A DNA stretch of 16,465 bases from Stephanodiscus triporus (taxonomy: Eukaryota > Bacillariophyta > Thalassiosirophyceae > Thalassiosirales > Thalassiosiraceae), in assembly GCA_036939755.1 (NCBI GenBank), contig JALLAZ010000530.1, positions 1-16,465 of the forward strand, in the 5' to 3' direction. Shown one piece after another: positions 1-9,510 of the stretch. The notes under the pieces were generated by a model, which saw nothing but the letters and a program-made list of their open reading frames with translations, ran no database searches and had not been told where the DNA came from. The stretch's first letter is position 1. The number at the start of each line of letters is the position of its first letter. The translations under genes were made by a program, and so were the position numbers.

Positions 1-103
1 TTGTGGTTGTGGTTGTGGTTGTGGTTGTGGTTGTGGTTGTGGTTGTGGTTGTGGTGGTGGTGGTGGTGGTGGTGGTGGTGGTGGTGGTGGTGGTGGTGGT
101 GGT
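1..103. repeat. Compound microsatellite (TTGTGG)9 then (TGG)16
   Basis: Nine perfect TTGTGG units (1-54) pass directly into about sixteen TGG units (55-103). The array is cut by the window edge, so its full length is unknown. It does not match the usual TTAGGG telomere repeat. It may be intergenic, or part of a repetitive coding region to the left. No open frame with recognisable content continues out of it. Confidence 0.95.
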
Positions 104-742
104 GACTGCACCAGTAGAGTTTGATAGTTCTGCCAAGGAGCTCTAAGTTGCATGGGCCAACAGCTTCTGCATGCAGCACACCATTTTTGTTTTTGGAATG
201 AAGGAGGATATCTATTTTGTTTTTGTCTGCAATGATGAATCATCGCCATCATAAAATTAATCAAACTCAAATAAAAGGGGCCACTACTCAAAGTATTGCA
301 GGACTTGTTGATTTGAAACTGGCGCGAGGTAGGATTGCCCATTGACATTGTCTGCCACTTGAAATTTCACAGCACTGCCAAACAAAGGAGTGGAGGTAAG
401 TTTGGGGTATGGGGAACGGGGAGAGGATCGATTGCATGATTGAGTTGTAAGGCACCAGTGGGTACGTTATTGAAAGATCCTGGGCATGAACAGTCGGCAG
501 GGTGTAGAAAGTTGGAACAATTGCAGCCTTTAATTGTTGCACGGGTAGTACCCATTTTCTTATTCACAGCTTGACATGTCTCAGGAATATTTGGCTTGCT
601 TTGCTAGAGAGAGAGAGAGGTATCATCTATCTATGTCGGGCATGGTTAACCCCGGCTGCAAGATGGACTCCCAATAGGGGCGAAAAAATAAAAGACCTCG
701 CATTCGTCGCCCATCGCCTTTTTGTTTTTCATCAACAACAGG
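104..742. other. Upstream region without a recognisable gene; possible 5'UTR intron
   Basis: No protein family is recognisable on either strand. On the + strand there is a good donor context (GAG then GTAAGT at 396-401) and a pyrimidine-rich stretch ending in an acceptor-like CACAG at 565-569. Together they define a possible 174-bp intron, 396-569, which would lie in the 5' leader of the ATP12-like gene that starts at 743. A short GAGAGA run sits near 607-619. A minus-strand reading frame at about 367-555 contains several cysteines but has no other support. Confidence 0.3.
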
Positions 743-1853
743 ATGACATCGCCATCCTTCGCCTGCCGCCTGGCGCACACCGCCTCCCTCGCGTCGCGGC
801 CGGCCTTGGCGTCAATGGGGATAATAACATTTCTCCCATCGATGTCGACGTCGTCGTCTCAAAGCAGGCCCCTCTCGACCTCGTCCAATAAGGGAGGAGG
901 GGGTGGGAAGAAAAACGTGACGGCCTCCGCCGCCGATCGGCGCCTAGCCGGGCGACGGCGATTTTACGCCGACGTCGGCATCGCGCCGACTTCGCCGCCG
1001 TCATCGTCGTCACCTCCCAATCCTCCCCTTTCGAATAAGACGGAGAAGGGAGGAACGGCGGATGCGGCGATTGATTCGCCCATCTCGGCGGGGGTCGACG
1101 GGACGCGGAGCGCCACGGGCGTCGTCTCCGCCGTGTCCGATTCCAGCGTCTGGACCGAGATGCTGAACCCCCGTCGTCGCGTCGACGACGCCGATCCGTC
1201 ATCGTCGTCGTCCCCGGTCGGATGGCACACCGTCACCCTCGACGGCCGATCCCTGCGCACCCCCCTCGGACTCCCCCTCGCCCTCCCATCCGTCCCGCTG
1301 GCGATGGCGGTGGCCTCGGAGTGGGACGCGCAGGGCACGCACCTGCGTCCGGCGCAGATGCCCCTGATGACGCTTTGCTGCACGGCAATCGATCAGGTGG
1401 CGTCCCAGCCGACGTCCCATCGCGACGGGGTGATGGGCTACCTGAGGAACGACACCACCTGCTACTGGGCAGACACGAACGTCGCGGGGGACAGGGCGCT
1501 CCGCCGGAGGCAGTCGACGGCGTGGGACGGACTGCACGAATCGACGACGTCGGGGGCGCTCGGTCTTCCGGTCGGGCACGACCTTCGTCCGGCCTTCGTC
1601 CGGCCTTCGCCGTCGGGGAGGGGGAGGCGCTGTCGCTAGGCCGACGGAGCGCGTCGAACCCCACGAGCGGCCTGCCCCATCCGCCGCTTTTGGTTAGCAG
1701 GGCGAGGAGGTGGGTGGATTCCCTCGACGCGTGGACGCTCGCTGCACTATACAGCGCGTGCGCGGAGAGCAAGAGCTTCTTCGTCGGGGCGGCGTTGATC
1801 CACGAGGCGACGACGGGCGTGGCGGCGGGAGGAGGAGGAGAAGGAAGAGGAGT

Positions 1854-1888
<35 letters not shown>

Positions 1889-2091
1889 GCGATGCCACAA
1901 AATCGACGAAGGACGACGTCGTCGTCAGGGACGGAAGGTGGGCCGTGGGAGCCGCGCGCGTCGAGGAGGAATTCAACATCGAATGCTGGGGATTAGTCGA
2001 GGGTGGGCACGACTACGACAGGCTGAACTGTTCGATCCAGATGCACGCCGCGTCGTTCCTTGCGAGGACAGTGGCGTATAGTTGTTATTAG
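743..2091 (+). CDS. ATP12: ATP12/ATPAF2-like mitochondrial F1-ATPase assembly chaperone, frame broken by an 11-bp duplication
   Basis: ATP12 proteins bind the free F1 alpha subunit in the mitochondrial matrix and promote assembly of the alpha3beta3 hexamer. The first ATG is at 743; an earlier TTG in the same frame (722) is unlikely in a eukaryote. The N-terminus is Arg/Ser/Ala-rich and resembles a mitochondrial presequence. Family signatures visible: RRRFYADV (residues 72-78), GWHTVTLDGRSLRTP (160-174), EWDAQGTHLRPAQMPLMTL (193-211), TAIDQV, a YLRNDTTCYW block and WDGLHE. After the 11-bp tandem repeat at 1582-1603 the match continues one frame over: RRWVDSLDAWTLAALYSA, SKSFFVGAALIHEA, then EEEFNIECWGLVEGGHDYD, the characteristic C-terminal block. 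Counting one repeat copy restores a single frame ending at TAG 2089-2091; as written, the first frame stops at 1639. An Asp/Gly-rich insert (about 1831-1920) and a Ser/Pro-rich insert after RFY are extra to the family core. A 50-bp phase-0 intron (1571-1620) is an alternative explanation but is unusually short. Confidence 0.88.
1582..1603 (+). repeat. 11-bp tandem duplication CCTTCGTCCGG x2 in the ATP12-like gene
   Basis: The unit CCTTCGTCCGG occurs at 1582-1592 and 1593-1603, followed by a partial third copy (CCTTCG, 1604-1609). Eleven is not a multiple of three, and the frame change between the upstream and downstream parts of the ATP12-like protein is exactly the one produced by one extra unit. 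With one unit the joint reads GHDLRPAFAVGEGEALSL. Confidence 0.9.
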
Positions 2092-2116
2092 TGGTGGAGA
2101 AATAGGAATTATCGTG

Positions 2117-2122
2117 AATAAA
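2117..2122 (+). promoter_or_regulatory. Possible polyadenylation signal AATAAA for the ATP12-like gene
   Basis: A canonical AATAAA lies 25 bp after the ATP12-like stop codon in an AT-rich stretch. Only 133 bp separate this stop from the stop of the convergent large gene, so the two 3' untranslated regions must abut or overlap. The motif could occur by chance in this AT-rich DNA. Confidence 0.35.
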
Positions 2123-2224
2123 TAATATGTTATAATGATTATTAGTGCGGTACGATATGTTGTAATTCAGAGTAAAAATGCTGTCCCGGATGCGAGGTAT
2201 TTCGGGTCCGGTGTTGTTAATTTT

Positions 2225-5200
2225 TCACTTAAGACGTGATCCTTCGTTCCCCTTCATATTTCTTTCTACTTCGGCCTTTTTGGCGGCATATTTTCGTAAC
2301 CATTCCTCCTCTTTGACCTTGGACCTTGCTTCGGAGACAACAATTTGTTTCTTATCTGCCTTGTTTTTCTGTCCCACTTTGGCTTTATTGGCGACAGGTC
2401 TTGCCTCGGAGGCAAGCCGTTTTTCTTCTGCAATCGTAGCTTCGATGCCCTTTCGAGCGGCAACACCAAGTGCCTCATCCACCGTGTACACCTTTCTAGC
2501 TGGAAGAATTTGTTCATCAGGTGCAGCCATGTTAGATAGCTTTCGTGACATTACACGTTTATGAGCCTTCTTCATAAAGTAGATATCGTCGTCCAACAAC
2601 TCGGCCAACATGTCTAACGAGTCAAAGCCATCATCGATCAAACACTTGCAGTAATTAACTGCATCCTCTTTGTTGAGTTGAGGCAAATAGGACATAAGCC
2701 ATTGCTCAACCTCTTCAAAGCGCTTGTCGTTGGCCAATGCGGCTTGCGCTTGTGCACCGGCACTGCCGTTTGGTGGGTACAAAGGCCGTACAACGCCCTC
2801 GAAATTGTTTCTCAATATTGATATCAATCTTCTTGAGTTGGTGCTCTTGACCAGAAGTATCTTGGAAACATCGTCAGCCACCAAACTCTGAACATCCATG
2901 TTGTCTACGGCAACGATTCTATCTCCCAGGAATATCCGACCCAAAAGAGGGCTATTGTCGCTAATGCTGCTGACGTAGGCGGGTCCTCCACTTTCAGGAG
3001 TGTCAACTTCTACACCAAGCTTTCCTGCGGGTGCAAATATTTGAACGATCTCCATGGAATCTGCGCTGGGCCTGCCGCCCGGGGTAATGTATGATGACTG
3101 AATTACAGCTTCGAAAGCGTTCTGTTCTGATCGTTGGGGAGAGATATTCCCGAAATAAGCCGTGGTATCATAATAATTTTCCCTGGACGAGGCCTCCATT
3201 CTCTGCTGCTGGAAATTACTTGCAGGTCGCTTATTGGCATACGAGACCAGCATATCAGTGAGTAAGGACTTTCTCATGGGCGTGAATTTGAGACGAGTAA
3301 TGTCCGTGTAGTCGCCACTTTCTGATACCAGCGGTGCATTTGTGGCGAATTCATCACTTGGCTTGAATCTGGGGGATGATTGATCTGCTTCTTTCGACAA
3401 TTTGGAGAGAACTGATACTGATGTTTTTGTCCGAGGCTGTAACGTGTAAGGGACCCTGGTAATATCAAAGCCATCTTCATCGCGATAGGAAGGGGATGGT
3501 ATTTCGTATTTACTGTCTCTTCCCGCTTCTGCCGTTGTCTCGATTGTGAAAGGCAATCCACCAACATTGCCAAATGCCAGATTGAGCACATATTCCAAAT
3601 AAGACTCCTCACGGGCGATTTTCTGTGCCCGCTCCTCGGTCCATTTGATGTTACCATTCTTCAATTCCAAGACCTCATTAAATTGACGCAACGAATCTGC
3701 AGTTATTTTCTAAGGATTCAAAAGAATGAAGGGGGGAGGTAAAGCTCATTAGAGAGTCGGTTTTATCACTCAAGCATGTAAAGAGCCTGCAGAATGCACT
3801 TACCTTTCTCAATGGATTCGGACGTATAGCTGTCTTCAGCAGGCCCCAAAGCCCACGACGCTCACTCAAATAGTTCAGCGCATCGCTAAATCCCATTAGA
3901 TTTGAGCCTGCAGCCGCCAGCGTCTGCTGAAACCACAAGTCTAAATCGAAGCCTGCACCCGTCAACTGCTGATTCAGTACAGCATCGGGGACATCGAACA
4001 ATAGTCGGCATATTATGAATGCAACTGAGTACACATCGGCAGCAAGCGTGTTGGCAATGGAGCCCGGAGCATCCAACTCCAGGCTATCATTTTCGAGCCC
4101 AACGCGGGGCGGATCAAGGTCAAGAGCATTCCCAAAGTTTGCAAGGCGCAGGCGTTTGTTTTCGCTATCGCAGAGAATATTTCCGGGACGTACTGTATGA
4201 AAGACGAGCGACCATAGAGGTGTTAGGGGTGGGTCCAAAGTGAAATGCTATCGGAAAAAAGGAAACAGCTTTTTGACTCACAGTCACGATGGACAACATT
4301 GCAAGAAGACAAGAATACCAAATCCTCAAGAAGTGAGCGGCAGATGACATCTAAAACGTCTCCAAAGTCGTATGTTTCAGGTAGATTCATGGCTCGTTGA
4401 ATGCCGCAAAGATGATGATAAACGCCGTCGTTTTTGTACAAGTCTTTCATCTGTACTCACACCAAGAGTTGAAAATAGTAGGCAGTCAGAAAAGACATTA
4501 TGTAACTTCTCCACATGGAATGATTTATTCGGCACTCACCTCCATGGCATCTAAAAGAGTCACTACAGATTCGAATCTTCCCTCATACACCAACCACTCA
4601 TGGCTGCCTCCAAGGTCGCTGAGTGATTTTCCCCACACGTCGGCACCTGTTGCGCCATACTCTGAAATGGCATCGTCGGAATTCGGACCACCGCTGCCAT
4701 CGTCGGGATACACTCCCAAAAATTTCGGCACGGCAATAAGATTACCATCCTCAACGCCGTCGATGGAAGGATCACCTATGATTTTTGCGCTCCCTCTTTC
4801 CCGCTCCGCCTCCTCCTGCTGTCGAATCCTCCTCCTTTGTTCAGAAAGAAATTCTCGCCTTCTCTCGAACTTCTGAAATATGTGTATTTCCGTTTCATAA
4901 TGGCGACGTATTTTGGCGGCCTTGTCATCCAACTCCCACGGTTCCGGCATCGATTGTCGAGTGTCTTCTTCAATTGCATCGTAGTACCTTTGTTGTCGTT
5001 CGAGCGCCAGGACCTGGGCTGGAACTGTTGCATTGAGTTCCGGCATAGACCACGGCCGTTTGGCTATGCATGGCGTGATACTAAACCTAATATTGCCGTC
5101 ATCAAAGACTTTTGCGGCGACATTGTCTCTGTTGCTGTCCCCACCACCGGCTTCTATTGATTGAAAAAGGAAGCACTCGTGTGTCGTGCCGTAGGCGCTG

Positions 5201-8200
5201 GATTGTATCCTATTCCCGATGTGCAGCAGCGGAAAAGTGAGGGCGTCTTCGACCATCACACCATCTCCTAGAATGGAGGAGGATATTCGCCAAGACGGTT
5301 CCTCTTTAGCATCCGCCAAAGACATCGTTGTCAATGATGTTATCCCTTCGTCCTCCTCCGGACCAAACATAGACATGGTTTGTGATGATGGCAATGTGAC
5401 ATCGCCATCGTAATATTCGCTAATCTCATTTCCTGTCAAGTCCATCATTATTGCTTGCCTTGACCGTTCAGGCTCTTCTTGCATCTCCTCCTCCAACCAC
5501 GCAGCCTCTTTCTCCCTCTGAATTTGTTTGGCCGAAGACCTTTCTTGCTCAATCAACGCTGATAGTCTCTCATGCTCCATACGTTCAGCTTTTAATCGAG
5601 CTGCTTCTGCCAAGTTATCTTGCTTTAACCGCTCAATCTCTTGACGCAAATGGTCGGCTTCAGCTGCCAATCTCTCCTGCTCAAGACGGGCGGCCTCCAG
5701 AATCTGCTTTTGTTCGGCCGTAATCCTTTTTTGTTCAATATAAGCCGCTAATCTCTCTTGCCCCAGTTGCTCAGTCATTAATTGAGCCTCCTCGTTTAGT
5801 CTCTCTTGCTCCTCCTCACCAATGGATGATTCAGAGTTAATGATATCATTACTGACAATATTGTTGTTATCAGTAAATACATCGCGTTCAGATGAATGCT
5901 TCAACTCATCAGGAGTCCCTTCGGTAACGGACTCAACACGAATATTTTCAATGGGTGCAGCACCCTGAAGCCGTACATTCAAAGGTTGCTGGAAGCCTAT
6001 TGTTAAAATGTCTGTCACAGGAACTGTCATGGCCTTTTTGTCACTGCTCTTTGCCCCGTTTTGAATGCCAAATACATTTTCAGTGGTGACTGACTGCTTT
6101 TTGAAGACCAATTCTTTCCCAACACCGGGCCGCGATACTTGCATACCTTTCAGTGGCGGCGGAGGCGGAGGAGGCAATGTGCCACCAGTACGTTTCATCC
6201 CATCAAACACAATACCCTTCATTGAAACATTGCCATCGTTTAGAGCTCCGCCAGATTTCTTTAGTCCCGCAAGAAAGCTACCACCACTACTTTTCGTATC
6301 CATCGATACAACTCTCTTTAGTGGCGTTGGGAAGCTACCACCAAAACTGTTGATCTTGGATTGGAATTCGCCATCATCCAATAGTTCATTACCCTTTGCA
6401 GGACTCGAGTTGAATAGAGACTTTTTCAGAAAGGGCAGTGGTCCTCGTTCTCCAAAACCAGGCCCCGATTTGCCAACAATGTTGGGTGCCGTACTTGCTG
6501 TTCCTGGTTCATCCCCATCCTTGTTTGAGATTATTGATTTCTTCATAAACGGCAATCCTGTCCCAGCATTTGTACCAGATGAAATTTGCATGCCTTTGAG
6601 TGGTGGCGGCAGCGGCAATGGTCCACCCTTGGATTTCATTCCACCAAGCTTTCCTTTACTCAATGACTCAAAAAAGGATTTCTTTAATGTGGTGCTACTG
6701 TTATCACTCTTGCCTTTCAATGCACCCAAATTATTCTTGCTAAGCGACTCTAAGGATAATGTTGTCGTAGGCGTTTCTGCGTTGCTATTATCCTTTGATA
6801 TCGTTTCTCCAAATCCTTTTCCTTTGCTCAATGACGCCAAGAAAGAATTTTTCTTCAACGGTCCCGCCATGTTTGGTGTTTTCATACCGCCGCCAGCAAA
6901 AACCTCCGCGCCTTTTAGATTATCGGGCGTGGGCAGAGGCGAAATAATTGAGCTGCCAATTGCCTCATTTGCGGTCGGCGCGGCGCTGCCATCGTCTGCT
7001 TGTTCAAAAACATCACCGTCGCGCTTGAGCGACGACGACGACTTCAACAACGATGGGAAATCCTTGCCTATGACGCCAACAGTTTTCTTCAGTCCTGCAA
7101 GGAAATTACCGCCGCCTCCAATTATGCCCCTTTTTCTATCCATTGGTGAAGCAGACTCCTTTCCCTTCAGGGGCGTTGGAAAGACGCCCCTCGCGCCGCC
7201 ATCGCCAACAGAGCACTCGGCGCTCGTGGCGGCGATGCTCTTCCGTATCATTTTACTTGCAGTTTCCCCCTTCAAGGCGATCGCGGCGTCATCGCCAACA
7301 ACGTCCTTCGCCCGCATCCTCCCGAGAATGTTTGGCTCGATTGGCCTCTTCTCCGCCGCCGCCACCGTCGTCGTCGTCCCCATGTCAACGCCGATGCGGA
7401 GGCCGATGGATTCGTCGTCGGTCTTGTTCTCCGCCGACGTGGAAGACAGCCGCATCGACGCTGAGCGCCACTGTGCCCATCGTCGCGATCGAAGCTCGTA
7501 TGGCAAACTCTCCTCGTCATCGTCGTCCTCCTCCTCGACGTCGCGGACGGCCGATGCCGCGGCATCCCTCGGACCGCCGCCGTCGCGTACGATGGCGGCA
7601 CCTTCCCCCCCGCCCACCCCGCCGAACAGTGCCGTCGTCATCGAGGACAGGATCTCTCTCGCGGCATCGAGAAAGGGGACGCCGCCGCCGCCGTTGACGT
7701 CTTCGTCGTTGACGACGCCCGTCCGCCGCCCCTCGCCGTCAGCCGTCGGATCATCGCCCCCACCCCCACTGCCGCCGCCGACGACGCCACCGTCCTCCCC
7801 GCTCGTCTTAGTCGAGGTCGTCGTTGACGACGGGGTCGAATACGCGGCCAAAATCCTTTCTCGTTCAATTAAAGTTGCTAATCTCTCTTGCTCAATTTGC
7901 TCAGTCATTAACCGAGCCTCCTCATTTAGTCTCTCTTGCCCCCCCTCCTCTGTGCCCACGAATGCGGATGTTGTTTGCGATAACGATTTCGATGACGACA
8001 ACGCGACATCACCGTTCATCTCATTCTCAGATGAGTCAATCGCTGTCATTCGAGTGTCATTGTTGTCAGGAGCTAGAACCGTTAAGGATACAATAGGAGG
8101 CACAGGTACCATCGCCACACTCGCTGGACTAGCAACCGCACGGGTCCCCGCCTTTCCAACCGTCTTCGCCGTTGTTGTTGTTATTGTCGGTATCGGCGAC

Positions 8201-9477
8201 GATGCGGTTCGTTTCTGGGATTTGACAAATGCGTCGGCGTCGTCCAGGCGCGCGTTTCGCACCCTCTCAGCCTCCTCGGCGGTGAGATCCTCCGTCAGCG
8301 GCAAGTAAGTTTCCGACAGCGGGATGTCCGTGACGGATCGCGGTAGTCCGGTGTCGTTCAGGCGCGCGTTCCGAACCCCCTCCGCCTCCTCGGCGGTGAG
8401 ACCCTCCGTCAGCGGAATGTAAGTTTCCGAAAGCGGAATGTCGGTGGCGGATCGCGATCGTCCAGCGTCTGCTAGGCGGGCGTTTCGCACCCCCTCCGCC
8501 TCCTCGGCGGTGAGACCCTCCGTTATCGGCACGGAACAAGTCGTGGCGGAAAATCGAGGCGGCGATTTCCACTCGCCGCTGACGCTCTTTGTTGCAGTCG
8601 CCATCGCCGTCTCCATCGTCACATTCACTGTCGTCACATTCGCCGTGCCCCCAATGGGGGCGGATACAGCACTATCGTCAACGACATTCATTGCCCGTCC
8701 CTCGTCAAGGATGCTCGGCTCGATCGGCCTTTTATCTGTCGTCGTCGCCGCCTTTGACATCGTGAATGTCAGCGTCGATGCGTTTCGTTTCTGGGATTCG
8801 ACAAATGCGTCGGCGTCGTCCAGGCGCGCGTTCCGCACCCCCTCCGCCTCCTCGGCGGTGAGACCCTCCGTTGGCCGCGCATAATTTTCCGGCCGCGGGA
8901 TGTCGGTGGCGGATCGCGGTAGTCCGGTGTCGTCCAGGCGGGCGTTTCGCACCCCCTCCGCCTCTTCGGCGGTGAGACCCTCTGTCAAAGGCAAGTAAGT
9001 TTCCGACCGCGGAATGTCGGTGGCGGATCGCGATCGTCCGGCGTCGTCCAGGCGGGCGTTTCGCACCCCCTCCGCCTCCTCGGCGGTGAGACCCTCCGTC
9101 AGCGGAATGTAATTTTTCGGCCGCGAAATGTCGGTGGCGGATCGCAACCGTCCGAGTCTGAATGCGTCTGCGTCATCCAGGCGCAAGTTTCGTGTCCTCT
9201 CCGCCTCCTCAGCAGTGAGACCCTCCGTTATTGACACGGAACGAGTCATGGGTGAAAATCTAGGCGGAGACTTCGCCTCGCTGCCGACGCTCTTTCCTGT
9301 CGCCGTCGCCGTCTCGGCCATCGTATTCGCTCTGCTCGCCTTCAAGGCGATCGAAGCGTCATCGCCAACAACGTCCTTCGCCCGCATCCTCCCGAGAATG
9401 TTTGGCTCGATTGGCCTCTTCTCCGCCGCCGCCACCGTCGTCGTCGTCATCGTCTTTTTCATTTCTACGCCGAAGCC

Positions 9478-9510
<33 letters not shown>

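Noticed and set aside
1..103. Telomere or subtelomeric array
   Set aside because: The unit is TTGTGG/TGG rather than TTAGGG, and the array runs into ordinary unique sequence; a simple microsatellite is enough.
288..555. Minus-strand Cys-containing frames (GCNCSNFLHPADCSCPG)
   Set aside because: Too short, no signal peptide or partner exon, and overlapping frames compete equally. The region has better splice-like signals on the + strand.
1233..1979. 248-codon minus-strand frame opposite the ATP12-like gene
   Set aside because: Ser/Pro/Arg low-complexity product opposite a gene with clear family motifs; a codon-bias shadow.
6065..8308. 747-codon open frame on the + strand inside the giant minus-strand gene
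   Set aside because: It is antisense to repeat-rich coding DNA. Its product is Ser/Pro-rich low complexity, mirroring the Asp/Glu/Gly/Lys runs of the real frame, with no recognisable domain. Compositional bias explains its length.
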